From: Lapidilactobacillus wuchangensis
Lineage (GTDB): Bacteria; Bacillota; Bacilli; Lactobacillales; Lactobacillaceae
Direction of reading: 5' to 3'
DNA: 64,000 bases
NCBI RefSeq assembly: GCF_003946645.1
Contig: NZ_RHOU01000006.1
Span: 62,001 to 126,000, forward strand
A program made the position numbers and the translations under genes. Positions 42,890 to 51,969 of this stretch are shown here, piece by piece. The notes under the pieces were generated by a model. The model was not told the DNA's origin. It worked only from the letters and a program-made list of their open reading frames with translations, and did not search any database. Numbering within the stretch: position 1 is the stretch's first letter; each line of letters begins with the position of its first letter.

Positions 42890-44656
42890 TTATGCACCAA
42901 TGTTCTTAACATTGATGACAAAACCATGTTGTCCTAATTTCTGATCTTGATAGCTCTGACTGAGAACCATTTGTCCTGTAAGCTTTAACGCCGCAACATC
43001 AAGATTCTCTTGACCTAAATTAAAGGTGCCAATGATCTGCTGTTCCTCACCAGTTCTTGTTACTTGTACCAAACCGCGTTGATCATCAACAATTGTCCAT
43101 TCCAAATCACCTTGAGTTAATAAATCAGCATTGCCTAACCGTAATTTAATCAGGCTTTGGTAAAAAGCAAATAGGTCGTGATCTTGCGTTGCTTCATTCC
43201 AGTTCATTGGTTTGCGACAATCAGGATCGTTGCCACCATCCATGCCAACTTCACTACCGTAGTAAATACATGGTTCGCCTTCTTGTAAGAAAGTGAAGGC
43301 CACGGTTTGCCGCAATAAATCTTTATTATCGTCACAGACTGTTAATAAACGCGCCGTATCATGAGAATCCAAAGTGTTCAACATCACTTCGTTAACTTGC
43401 CGTTGGTACAACATCCGCTGATAGTTCAAGCCATCAACCATTCGTTGTGGTGTCAACGTCTTTTTAACGAAACCATTGACGACTGTTTCTGTGAAGGCGT
43501 AATTCATCACTGCTGAGAATTGATCGCCCATCAGCCATGGTTGTGAGGAATGCCAAACTTCACCAAGAATGTAGAAATCCTTCTTTGCAGCATGACAAGC
43601 ATCAGCAAAGTGGCGCCAGAAACGATGATCAACTTCATTGGCCACATCTAACCGCCAGGCATCAATATCGAATTCATTGATCCAATAAGTGGCCACACTG
43701 ACTAAATAATCACGAACTTCTGGATTAGCCGTGTTCAATTTTGGCATGTGCGGTGTGTAGGCGAAAGTATCATAAGTCAATTCATTAGCTTTTTCGAAAT
43801 CGTCGGTCTCTTTAAAAGCAACGGGGAATTTATTAATGTGGAACCAGTCAGCAAATTTCGACTTTTTCTCATTGATAACCACGTCTTGCCATTGGACTGA
43901 ACGATCGCCCATATGATTGAAAACGGCATCCAGCATCACTTTCATGCCCCGACGATGAGCTTCAACAACTAACTTCTGGAAAACTTCTTTGTCACCAAAG
44001 TCAGGGTCAACCTCCAAATAATCAATCGTATCGTACTTATGATTAGAGTAGGCTTTAAAAATTGGGCACAGGTATAAACCGTTAATGCCTAATTCTTGTA
44101 AATAATCCAAGTGATCAATAATTCCTTGAAGATCACCACCATAATAATCAGTCCGCCCTGGTGTCAGCTCACTATTCCAAGGCTTAATACCTTCAGGATC
44201 ATTGCTGACATCACCATTGGCAAAACGTTCGGGAAAGATTTGATACCAAACAGTGTGCCGAACCCAATCAGGTTCTTTGAAGCGATCAATTTCATGGAAA
44301 TAAGGTTGGCGGAAAGGATTCCCGGCGGTGCCAATCAAGTCACGATCAAAGGGGAAGAATCCACGATCACCATATAGCACTTCTTGGCCGTCATTGCCGA
44401 CGACTTTGAAATCATATTGGACTCGCTTATGAGCAACATCTAATGATGCTTCCCAGTAATCGAAAGTTTCAGTACTGGCGATTTTAGTTAAGCTAATTGT
44501 TTGGTAAGAATCAGCGGCGTCATAAGGATCCATGTAAAAACACAGCACTTCCTTGACGTCATCACGTTTAGTCCGTAACCGCACCCGAAAGTCTCCTGGT
44601 TGATATAAATAAGCAAACTCACTATCAGGACGGTGATAAATTGCTGCAGCTTCCAT
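42890..44656 (-). CDS. Neopullulanase/cyclomaltodextrinase-type GH13 enzyme
   Basis: The 588-residue protein has an N-terminal CBM34-like domain (residues 1-120) and a GH13_20 barrel. Catalytic regions are DAVFNHMG, DAWRLDVANEVDH (nucleophile Asp), LGEVWHSSQPW (acid/base Glu) and NTLDSHDT (third acid), with MPKLNTANPEVR between. No signal peptide is seen, so it acts in the cytosol on maltodextrins or cyclodextrins taken up by MalEFG. It follows the other GH13 gene by 53 bp. Exact specificity is not determined. Confidence 0.9.
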   Translation of the reverse strand: MEAAAIYHRPDSEFAYLYQPGDFRVRLRTKRDDVKEVLCFYMDPYDAADSYQTISLTKIASTETFDYWEASLDVAHKRVQYDFKVVGNDGQEVLYGDRGFFPFDRDLIGTAGNPFRQPYFHEIDRFKEPDWVRHTVWYQIFPERFANGDVSNDPEGIKPWNSELTPGRTDYYGGDLQGIIDHLDYLQELGINGLYLCPIFKAYSNHKYDTIDYLEVDPDFGDKEVFQKLVVEAHRRGMKVMLDAVFNHMGDRSVQWQDVVINEKKSKFADWFHINKFPVAFKETDDFEKANELTYDTFAYTPHMPKLNTANPEVRDYLVSVATYWINEFDIDAWRLDVANEVDHRFWRHFADACHAAKKDFYILGEVWHSSQPWLMGDQFSAVMNYAFTETVVNGFVKKTLTPQRMVDGLNYQRMLYQRQVNEVMLNTLDSHDTARLLTVCDDNKDLLRQTVAFTFLQEGEPCIYYGSEVGMDGGNDPDCRKPMNWNEATQDHDLFAFYQSLIKLRLGNADLLTQGDLEWTIVDDQRGLVQVTRTGEEQQIIGTFNLGQENLDVAALKLTGQMVLSQSYQDQKLGQHGFVINVKNIGA

Positions 44657-44709
44657 AAATATTAATTTCCTCTCTTATCTGTGTTATTTATTCTCAACAT
44701 CTTTAATGA

Positions 44710-46398
44710 TTAAAGCCAAGGTAACTGGTCTTGTTTCAAAACAATGCTGGACCAAGGTGCCAAATGCCATTGTTTATCGTCTAAAGTCACTTGACCGACA
44801 GTATAAGTAATATCAGCGTTGGTCCAATCGTCATTGGTGTAACTCATGGAATCACTCGTTAAATTAGTAACCACCAGTGCCGACTTGCCCGCTAAGTAAC
44901 GTTCATAAACTAATAAACCAGTTGGCGCCGTCAACAACCGAAATTCGCCATTAGCGAATAAATCTTGTTGTTTCAAGTGTAGTAATTGCCGATAGAAGTT
45001 CAGTAAACTGTCAGGATCATCTTCTTCGGCAGCTACCGTCACTTGTTTCGATGAAGTGCGTAACCAAGGCTCATGTTCAGAGAAGCCTTGATTAGCCGAA
45101 TCGTCCCAAGGCATTGGCTGCCGGGCTGGTGTCTTGTGAGTCTGGGACAAATATTTCAAAACTTCGGTTTGTTCCCGGCCAGAAAGTTGACTCTTCAAAG
45201 CAGTCACAGTTTGATCTTGAAAGGCTGTGAAACGTTCTAATTCAACATTCTTTAAGCCTAATTCCTCACCGTAATAAATAATCGGCACACCCTTTTGCAA
45301 ATACTGCATGGTCGCTAAAGTCTTTAAACTGCGCTCGAAGTATTCTGAATCCGCATAAGCAGTTGCCATTCGTGGCATGTCATGATTGCTAAAATACAAC
45401 GTTGGTTGGGTTGTTTGCGCCAGCGAAGTCTGCCAGTGAACAATACTTTCAGGCAATTGGGCTAAGTCTAATTTTTCTTTCGCTGGTAAATTCAGCTTCA
45501 TGGCTAAGGGATCTTGTTGAGCCAATCGTTCTTTAGGTAAGTTACGGAAGCTGACGATGCCATCACATAAGGCATTGCCACGATTGGAACGCGTATATAA
45601 GGCTGCCAATTCAGGGCCAGCTGAAGCACCCTCGCCTAAAATAAACAGATCAGGATTGATCTTGCGTAATTCATTAATGAACTCTTGCAAATAAGTGACC
45701 ACATTAGGCAAATTAGCATACATTGGTTCCGCAATTACCGCACCTTTTTCCGCACTAGGAAAATCTTGCCGCAAATTTGCTTTGGCAATGTGGATAAAGG
45801 CATCCAGCCGTAAACCGTCGACGCCCTTTTCCACCCAGTATTTAGCAACTTCAATCATTGCTTGCCGTACTTCAGGATTAGCCCAATTTAAATCAGGCAT
45901 ATGTTGGTCGAATAAATGGAAGTAATAGGTATTTTTTTCAGTGGGATGTTGGGCCCAGACAGAGCCGCCAAAGAACGAACCCCAGTTATTCGGAACTTGC
46001 CCATCTTTTGTGTGTTCCCAAATATAATAATCGCGGAACAAACTCTTGGGACTCTTCAAGGCATCTTGGAACCAAGGATGCTGATCAGAAGTATGGTTCA
46101 AAACAAAATCTAAAATAATGTGCATTCCTAATTCATGAGCTCGCTTAATGAGGGCATTCATGGTGTCCATCGAACCAAAATGCGGATCAATATTGAAATA
46201 GTTGGAAACATCGTAGCCGTTATCAACTTGTGGTGACGTAAAAACTGGATTGATCCAAATTGCGTTCACACCAAGTTTTTTAATATAATCTAACCGTTGT
46301 AAAAGGCCTTCTAAATCGCCAAGACCATCATTATTACTATCTTGAAAACTACGGGGATAGACCTGATAAATAATGGCGTTGTCATACCATTGTTTCAT
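44710..46398 (-). CDS. Alpha-glucosidase / oligo-1,6-glucosidase family (GH13)
   Basis: The protein starts MKQWYDNAIIYQVYPRSFQDSNNDGLGDL from the ATG at 46396-46398 (AAGGA 11 bases upstream; an earlier in-frame ATG overlaps that site). It is 562 residues and cytosolic. GH13 regions: DFVLNHTSDQHPWF, GLRLDAFIHIAK (nucleophile), LGEGAS (acid/base), FSNHDMPR. The region-II sequence DAFIHI differs from the DVIN form of classical oligo-1,6-glucosidases, so the preferred linkage is uncertain. It is the first gene after a MalR-type operator. Confidence 0.88.
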   Translation of the reverse strand: MKQWYDNAIIYQVYPRSFQDSNNDGLGDLEGLLQRLDYIKKLGVNAIWINPVFTSPQVDNGYDVSNYFNIDPHFGSMDTMNALIKRAHELGMHIILDFVLNHTSDQHPWFQDALKSPKSLFRDYYIWEHTKDGQVPNNWGSFFGGSVWAQHPTEKNTYYFHLFDQHMPDLNWANPEVRQAMIEVAKYWVEKGVDGLRLDAFIHIAKANLRQDFPSAEKGAVIAEPMYANLPNVVTYLQEFINELRKINPDLFILGEGASAGPELAALYTRSNRGNALCDGIVSFRNLPKERLAQQDPLAMKLNLPAKEKLDLAQLPESIVHWQTSLAQTTQPTLYFSNHDMPRMATAYADSEYFERSLKTLATMQYLQKGVPIIYYGEELGLKNVELERFTAFQDQTVTALKSQLSGREQTEVLKYLSQTHKTPARQPMPWDDSANQGFSEHEPWLRTSSKQVTVAAEEDDPDSLLNFYRQLLHLKQQDLFANGEFRLLTAPTGLLVYERYLAGKSALVVTNLTSDSMSYTNDDWTNADITYTVGQVTLDDKQWHLAPWSSIVLKQDQLPWL

Positions 46399-46497
46399 TA
46401 GCTTAGGCATCCTTTCTGGAAAATGATTGCGCTCACGCGTACCTTGCTAATGACTATCTTATGGAAGTCACTAGCAAACAACAAGCTTGTTACGTGA

Positions 46498-46511
46498 TGT
46501 TATCGGTAACA
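46498..46511. promoter_or_regulatory. MalR-type operator upstream of the GH13 pair
   Basis: TGTTATCGGTAACA, near-palindromic with central CG, 100 bp upstream of the alpha-glucosidase start. This is the third copy of the operator in the locus. Confidence 0.75.
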
Positions 46512-46542
46512 ACTTTGAGCGCCATTTTTAGCCCCTCAATAT

Positions 46543-46592
46543 AAAAATCTCGCGGCCACTTTTAAGTAAAAAAGTTGACCGCGAGATTTTTT
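46543..46592 (-). terminator. Terminator of the metallophosphoesterase gene
   Basis: AAAAATCTCGCGG (46543-46555) pairs with CCGCGAGATTTTT (46579-46591); a T-run follows on the minus strand. It lies 34 bp after the stop at 46626. Confidence 0.85.
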
Positions 46593-46625
46593 CGGCATTA
46601 ACGCCACTGGCTTGAAATGATTGAC

Positions 46626-47465
46626 TTAATATTGATCAGCCACTTCAGCTTCAGTAATAAATTGATTGCCATCATAGAGTTTTTCTTTAATCGCACGTTT
46701 CAGCTGAACTTCAGTCCCCGTTGGCGTTAAGGTCAGTGCAAAAATGCCGCCATCATAAGCGCCGGAACGACTGCCTGAATCAATCAAATAACGAGGTACA
46801 TCGTGGATGCTGGCCTTCATCTCCAAATAACCGTAACCGCAGCCAACCAAAGTCTGGACTGGCGTGTGACCGGTCACCAATACTTTACCTAAGTCATTGG
46901 TGTGCCAAGTGCTGGGCCGTTGACCATCAGCAAAATAATAATCATCACGAATCCAAATGAGATCGTCGCGACTTTGCTGTTTTAAATTGTCATGCCAGTG
47001 CAGACCAGCATGGACTGCAAAAATGGTTTCATTCTGCCAAGTTAGTGGTAACTGACTTAAAAAATCTGTGTATTCTTGAAGTGGTGGCTGATTTAAAGCG
47101 CGGGCAACACTGATCAGGTCACTTTGTTCAATGCCTAATTCAGGCCATGTTGCCTGACCACCATTAGCCGCCCACATCCGAAAATCATGGTCATTTTTCA
47201 TTGCGGTCTGAACCCAGAAGTCATCATGATTACCTAATAGCGCCACATCATGATGATTCATCACCCGATTACGAATAATTGCCAGTGTGCGCAACGGTTC
47301 AACTGAGCAATGCTCAATATGATTGGTGAATTTCCGTTCCGACAAGCCATCAATATAATCGCCTAGAAAAACAATTTGACTTGCGGCAATCACTGGATCA
47401 GCTAACAGCGCCGTCAAATCAGCGGCCGCGCTATGAATATCACCGATAAACGTCAGATTTCTCAT
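46626..47465 (-). CDS. Calcineurin-like metallophosphoesterase (PrpE/ApaH-like)
   Basis: The 279-residue protein has the serine/threonine phosphatase and diadenosine-tetraphosphatase metal motifs: GDIHSAAADL (residue 7), GDYIDG (near 35), GNHDDFW (near 77) and VTGHTPVQ (near 207). It may dephosphorylate proteins or nucleotides such as Ap4A; the sequence alone does not decide. It sits alone between the GH13 genes and a repeat region before the LacI-type regulator. Confidence 0.85.
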   Translation of the reverse strand: MRNLTFIGDIHSAAADLTALLADPVIAASQIVFLGDYIDGLSERKFTNHIEHCSVEPLRTLAIIRNRVMNHHDVALLGNHDDFWVQTAMKNDHDFRMWAANGGQATWPELGIEQSDLISVARALNQPPLQEYTDFLSQLPLTWQNETIFAVHAGLHWHDNLKQQSRDDLIWIRDDYYFADGQRPSTWHTNDLGKVLVTGHTPVQTLVGCGYGYLEMKASIHDVPRYLIDSGSRSGAYDGGIFALTLTPTGTEVQLKRAIKEKLYDGNQFITEAEVADQY

Positions 47466-47574
47466 GGTGCCACCTACTCTCTATTTAATAGGTTTATTAT
47501 ACCTATTTCACCAGCAGATGAAGTGTCCTAAGTCAGCTCATCCAGACAAGAATTATTGTCTGGGCTCCAATTTA

Positions 47575-47852
47575 AAACAGAATCGAGTTGGTGTTGAAGC
47601 AGAACTGAGTCTGACTCCATTGCGGGCTTGCTGGTTGTGGAACGCTGCCGACATCGATTTGAACCAATTAAATGTTAAATTCAAAACCTTTAAAACCCGA
47701 TGATGATATTGAGACAGAATTGGTTTTGACTCCATTCCGGGCTTGCTGGTTGTGGAACGCTGCCGGCCGCAACGGAGTTGTCAGCTATTCTGTCCGAAAC
47801 TAGTTTAGACGGCCACAGCGTTCCACGCCCTCTAAATCGCCCAGCAACCACC
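47575..47852 (+). repeat. Cluster of family B fragments (copies B14, B15 and a long-stem right arm)
   Basis: Two tandem 5' halves start at about 47586 and 47708, each with GACTCCATT, GGGCTTGCTGGTTGTGGAACGCTGCCG. The second switches to CCGCAACGGAGTTGTC, the flank of the GC-rich type. Then 47809-47852 holds GACGGCCACAGCGTTCCACGCC and AATCGCCCAGCAACCACC (47835-47852), the right arm of a long-stem copy whose left arm is missing. This looks like a scar of several insertions and deletions. No gene seen in 47466-47880. Confidence 0.75.
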
Positions 47853-47880
47853 ACTTCAACTAGGGAACGACTACACTCGG

Positions 47881-48876
47881 TTAATTCAAATGATAATTTC
47901 GCGTGGTGTTACGACGAATTAGTTCTGGTGAGAACATCACTTCCATGCGATCACGATTGGGATTCTGTTCATCGTCAGGGCTAGCCTGATTTATCTTCTG
48001 CATCAATAGTTCGGCAATTTTACTGCCCATGGCCATTACTGGCTGTTTAACTGTTGTTAGTTTTGGTTCGGCAATTTGGTCGAGAAAGACACCATCAAAA
48101 CCAGCAATGCCGAAATCTTCAGGAATATTGCCGCCCATTTTTTGAATGCCCCGTTCAACGCCGATTGCCAGACGATCACTGGAACAAACGAAACAAGTAT
48201 TCTTTTTGAACTCTGGCCAATGTTCTTGAATATATTGCTGCGCTTCCGAAGAATGGTTGCCAAAGCGGACAATTTGCGGTTGCAAGCCTGACTTCTGCAT
48301 CGTATCCATGTAGCCACGTTCCCGGGAATATTCGAAAGACTCCTTTAATTCAATGCCGAGAAAAATAATTTGCTGATAGCCATCATTGATCGCTGCACTG
48401 GTCGATAAAAAAGTCCCGTATTTGTTGTCGGAATCGACAAAATCGTAATTGTGGCGATTTTCGCCATAAAGAATGATCGGCCGATCTAAATCTTGAATCC
48501 AATCAAAGTCATTATTCCGAGCGCCAGTAATAATATAGCCATCACAATCACCAATATTAGCATTTTTCTGGGTCACAACTTGTAACGCATATTGGTGGGC
48601 GTTCAAGAATTGGGCCACTCCCATTAACAAAGTGGCATAATAAGGTTCGACTGTATCAACTTTTTCCAAAATAACCAGTTTGATAATTCGGGTCGTGTTG
48701 GCAGCCAAAGCTTTAGCTGCGAAATTGGGATGATAGTCCAACTCATCCATGGCCTTAAAAACCAATTGCTTTAATTCATCAGTTACTTGTTCGGGATGGT
48801 TAATCACCCGCGAAACTGTCATTTTAGAGACGTTAGCCGCCTTTGCGACGTCATTTAAAGTAACGATACACTCCAC
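47881..48876 (-). CDS. malR: LacI-family transcriptional regulator, probable MalR
   Basis: The 331-residue protein opens with a LacI HTH (VTLNDVAKAANVSKMTVSRVINHPEQVT) and a periplasmic-binding-like sensor domain; CSSDRLAIGVERGIQKMG and GFDGVFLDQIAEPKLTTVKQP are typical of the C-terminal half. Neighbourhood and three nearby LacI-type palindromes suggest it represses the maltose genes. The start is awkward: the only in-frame ordinary codon near the HTH is GTG at 48874-48876, with AGAGG immediately before it. Confidence 0.85.
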   Translation of the reverse strand: MECIVTLNDVAKAANVSKMTVSRVINHPEQVTDELKQLVFKAMDELDYHPNFAAKALAANTTRIIKLVILEKVDTVEPYYATLLMGVAQFLNAHQYALQVVTQKNANIGDCDGYIITGARNNDFDWIQDLDRPIILYGENRHNYDFVDSDNKYGTFLSTSAAINDGYQQIIFLGIELKESFEYSRERGYMDTMQKSGLQPQIVRFGNHSSEAQQYIQEHWPEFKKNTCFVCSSDRLAIGVERGIQKMGGNIPEDFGIAGFDGVFLDQIAEPKLTTVKQPVMAMGSKIAELLMQKINQASPDDEQNPNRDRMEVMFSPELIRRNTTRNYHLN

Positions 48877-49076
48877 CCTCTTCAGTAATCTCTACTATTA
48901 TATTATATTAATCTTACCCGATATTAACAACAATGTGATTGTCTAGGTAAGGAATTACCAATTTAAATAAGAATTATTGAATCAATTTGCTAATTTAATT
49001 ATGAATTTTTTAGTTTATTAAAAAATGACTCCAGCACCTTTTTTTGACGAAAGATTAAAAATAAATTAGACGTTCA

Positions 49077-49085
49077 TGCTAAAAT
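49077..49085 (+). promoter_or_regulatory. Extended -10 promoter of pepC
   Basis: TGC-TAAAAT (TAAAAT at 49080-49085) lies about 45 bp upstream of the pepC start. A -35 hexamer is not convincing, which is acceptable for an extended -10 promoter. Confidence 0.45.
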
Positions 49086-49129
49086 AAGATATTATGGAAG
49101 ATGTTAATTCTAGTTTTGGAGGTTATATG

Positions 49130-50473
49130 ATGAGTAAAGAAATTTCTGCTGAAAATCTGAAAGCATACGCTGAAGATTTTGCTGATTTACCAAAGTCAAA
49201 CGCAACTGCTAATACTGTCGCTCATAACGGTATTCTAGCATCAAGCCGCAATTTAGCTGCTGATGTTGCGATGACACCTAATTTTTCTGTCGAGATCGAC
49301 ACTGGTGCAGTTGCTAACCAGAAACAATCTGGCCGTTGCTGGATGTTTGCTGCCTTAAACACCATGCGTCATCCTTTACAAGATGAATTCAAGTTAAAGG
49401 GTTTTGAATTATCACAAAACTACACGAACTTCTGGGACAAGTTTGAAAAATCAAACTGGTTCTACGAGAACGTGATTGCCACAGCTGACCTACCATTAGG
49501 CGACCGTAAAGTTGACTTCTTAATGGCAACTCCTCAACAAGATGGTGGCCAATGGGATATGCTTTGTGCCTTAATCGAAAAATACGGTTTAGTGCCAAAG
49601 GATGTTATGCCAGAAACTTACAACAGTTCAAAATCTGCTGAATTAAACAGCACTTTGAACACGAAGTTACGTCATGATGCGGTTGCTTTGCGTGCTTTAG
49701 TAGCTGCTAAAAAGACTGCTGCTGAAATCGACGCTGCTAAGGAAGACATGTTAAGCGAAGTTTATCGTTTATTGGTCTTCACTTTAGGCAAACCACCAGT
49801 TAAATTCGACTGGGAATACACTGACGATGACAAAGTTTATCATCGCGAAGCTGGTTTAACACCACAAACTTTCTTCAAGAAGTATGTTGGTTGGAACTTG
49901 GAAGACTATCTTTCAATGATCAACTCACCTACTGCTGACAAGCCATACAAACACGTTTACACCGTTGATTTGTTAGGTAACGTTGTTGGCGGTCGTCAAG
50001 TTCGTCACTTGAACTTAGACATTGACGACTTCAAGCAATTAGCAATCAAGCAATTACAAGCTGGCGAAACAGTTTGGTTTGGTTCAGATGTTGGCAAGTC
50101 ATCTGATCGTCAACTCGGCGTAATGGATACCAACGTTTACCAAAAGTCTGATTTATTAGACATCGACTTAAGCATGACTAAGGCAGAACGTCTCGATCAT
50201 GGCGAAAGCTTAATGACTCATGCCATGGTCATCACTGGTGTTGATTTGGTTAACGGCCAACCAACTAAGTGGAAAGTTGAAAACTCATGGGGCGAAAAAG
50301 TTGGCCATAAAGGCTACTTCGTGATGAGTGATGCTTGGTTCGATCAATTCGTTTACCAAGTTGTTATTAACAAGAAATTCTTGTCAGACGATTTGAAGAA
50401 GATCGTTGCTGACGAACATGACAATCCAACTGTTTTGAAGCCTTGGGATCCAATGGGTGCCTTAGCTTTATAA
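49130..50473 (+). CDS. pepC: Aminopeptidase C (bleomycin hydrolase family)
   Basis: The 447-residue C1B cysteine peptidase releases N-terminal residues from peptides in the cytosol and forms hexamers in the family. Catalytic residues are visible: Q and C in NQKQSGRCWMFAAL, H in SLMTHAMVITGVD, and N in KVENSWGEKVGHKG. I take the ATG at 49130 (MSKEISAENLKAYAEDF), seven bases after GGAGG; an adjacent ATG and a longer in-frame extension exist. Followed by a clear terminator. Confidence 0.95.
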   Translation: MSKEISAENLKAYAEDFADLPKSNATANTVAHNGILASSRNLAADVAMTPNFSVEIDTGAVANQKQSGRCWMFAALNTMRHPLQDEFKLKGFELSQNYTNFWDKFEKSNWFYENVIATADLPLGDRKVDFLMATPQQDGGQWDMLCALIEKYGLVPKDVMPETYNSSKSAELNSTLNTKLRHDAVALRALVAAKKTAAEIDAAKEDMLSEVYRLLVFTLGKPPVKFDWEYTDDDKVYHREAGLTPQTFFKKYVGWNLEDYLSMINSPTADKPYKHVYTVDLLGNVVGGRQVRHLNLDIDDFKQLAIKQLQAGETVWFGSDVGKSSDRQLGVMDTNVYQKSDLLDIDLSMTKAERLDHGESLMTHAMVITGVDLVNGQPTKWKVENSWGEKVGHKGYFVMSDAWFDQFVYQVVINKKFLSDDLKKIVADEHDNPTVLKPWDPMGALAL

Positions 50474-50487
50474 TTCAACGGTTTATA

Positions 50488-50524
50488 AAAAGACTAGTCC
50501 ACAATTTGTGGCTAGTCTTTTTTA
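50488..50524 (+). terminator. Terminator of pepC
   Basis: AAAAAGACTAG (50488-50498) pairs with CTAGTCTTTTT (50513-50523), with inner CCACAA/TTGTGG, followed by T residues. Confidence 0.88.
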
Positions 50525-50634
50525 TTTTGTTCAATAGCAATTGTTGACAACTTACTGGTAAGAAAACTGGTTGTTAAGCGATTATACCAGATAGAATGTA
50601 GTGATTGAATCCGAAATAGATTTTGGCAGAATAG

Positions 50635-50800
50635 CGGACAACTCCGTTGCGGCCGGCGGGGTGTGGAACGTTGCCGACACTGATTTGAGCTTATTGCTAG
50701 CGCAACAATCTCAAATACAGGTCTTCTTCTAACCGCTAAAGCGGCAAGAAGAATTTGGCGACTGACACCCCGGCGGCCTCCACTACGTTTTGAGTTAGGC
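50635..50800 (+). repeat. Family B structured element, copy B16 (GC-rich stem type)
   Basis: P1 GCCGGCGGGGTGT (50652-50664) pairs with ACACCCCGGCGGC (50765-50777), 12 of 13. Compared with B10 and B12 one T-A pair has become G-C on both sides, and the single mismatch is at the same position. P2 GTTGCC/GGCGAC, P3 GATTTGAG/CTCAAAT, P4 TTCTTCT/AGAAGAA. Confidence 0.87.
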
Positions 50801-50930
50801 TGGTCCACTTTACCTTTGCTAGATATCAAGATTATTAAAGGTAGATGACAATCGTGCACCAGCCACCTTATGAAACTAACCGAATTGAGCACCACTATTT
50901 AGAAAAACATATTGGTGTAAACAAATAAAC

Positions 50931-50975
50931 CTGCCCGGCAAATTTTCTGGAATTCAACCAGAAACTGTCAGACAG
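50931..50975 (-). repeat. Module C hairpin (C5), inverted
   Basis: CTGCCCGGCA (50931-50940) and TGTCAGACAG (50966-50975) pair properly only as minus-strand RNA, where two of the three non-Watson-Crick positions become U-G pairs. The composite here is inverted relative to the others, so hairpin sense follows the element, not the window. Confidence 0.68.
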
Positions 50976-51074
50976 ATTTTTTGATATTAGTATTCAGTTG
51001 TGACAACAATCTAAATCGAGTTGAGTTGTCCTGCTACAGTTGTCTTAACCACTAACCATGCTGAAGTGCACCAA

Positions 51075-51255
51075 ATTAACTCCAGACGGTGTGGAGGGAT
51101 CTTGGCGTCAGCCGCCAAATTATTGTTGGTGCTTTAGCACTTACAATAAGACCTGTACTGATGACAATTTGGTTTGTAATTGGCATCAATCAGTGTCGGC
51201 AGCGTTCCACGCCAAGCAGCCCGGAACAGAGTCAGACGCCATTCTGTTTCAAACA
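51075..51255 (-). repeat. Family B structured element, inverted copy B17
   Basis: P1 CTTGGCGT (51101-51108) pairs with ACGCCAAG (51209-51216), the same subtype as B7. P2 GCTGCC/GGCGGC and P4 TTATTGT/ACAATAA on the minus strand. P3 is ACTGAT/ATCAGT here, an alternative pairing to the GATCTGAG type. Confidence 0.85.
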
Positions 51256-51283
51256 CTTCACTAAGGTTCGATTGGTTTTGCAC

Positions 51284-51955
51284 CTACAAAACTGTCTCCG
51301 TTAAAATATCTAAATGCTGATTCAGTTCATAAACAATCGGTTCGCCATTAGCCACCTCAACGCCATCTAAATCGCGATCAGTAATTTGTTCCAAATATTT
51401 GATCATCACGCGCAAAGTACTGCCATGAGCAACCACTAATTGGTCATGACCGGCAATTAATTCCGGCGCAATTTGATCAACATAATAAGGAATTACCCGG
51501 CGACTGGCCATCGCCAAACTTTCACCCAAAGGCATGCTACGTGAATCTAAATTAGCGTAACGTCGATCATGGTCCGGTTCAGTTAGCAAAGGTGGCATCG
51601 TCCAATAATCCCGCCGCCACAGAGCAACTTGTTTTTTACCAAATTCACGACGAGTTTGATCTTTATTATGACCACGTAAAGCGCCATAATGCCGTTCGTT
51701 TAGCCGCCAACTTTTATAAATCGGCAAATAAAGCCAATCGCGATCCTCGCAAATAATATTCGCAGTTTTAATGGCCCGAATCAGCACTGACGTATGGACA
51801 GCTTGGGGATGAAAATTCAAATCGGCTAACATTTTTGCACTGTGATGTGCCTGTTTGACACCTAAACGAGTTAAATCAACATCGGTCCAACCCGTATAAA
51901 TATTATCAGCATTTGCTGTACTTTCACCGTGTCGAATGAGCACAAGTTTTACCAA
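51284..51955 (-). CDS. 2,3-bisphosphoglycerate-dependent phosphoglycerate mutase-like protein
   Basis: The 223-residue histidine phosphatase has [29 protein letters not shown] (catalytic His in RHGES), [16 protein letters not shown] (acid Glu and substrate loop) and [18 protein letters not shown] (second His). These match GpmA rather than broad-specificity phosphatases. The family interconverts 3- and 2-phosphoglycerate. Whether it is the main glycolytic enzyme or a paralogue cannot be told from the window. Confidence 0.88.
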   Translation of the reverse strand: MVKLVLIRHGESTANADNIYTGWTDVDLTRLGVKQAHHSAKMLADLNFHPQAVHTSVLIRAIKTANIICEDRDWLYLPIYKSWRLNERHYGALRGHNKDQTRREFGKKQVALWRRDYWTMPPLLTEPDHDRRYANLDSRSMPLGESLAMASRRVIPYYVDQIAPELIAGHDQLVVAHGSTLRVMIKYLEQITDRDLDGVEVANGEPIVYELNQHLDILTETVL

Positions 51956-51969
51956 AATAGTCGACCTCT

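Noticed and set aside
50512-50895. 127-codon open frame on the minus strand across copy B16 and the pepC terminator
   Set aside because: It spans a terminator and a structured repeat, has no ribosome-binding site, and homologous B copies do not keep the frame.
51058-51304. Two overlapping short plus-strand frames over copy B17
   Set aside because: They follow the inverted B element only and overlap the 3' end of the phosphoglycerate mutase-like gene on the other strand.
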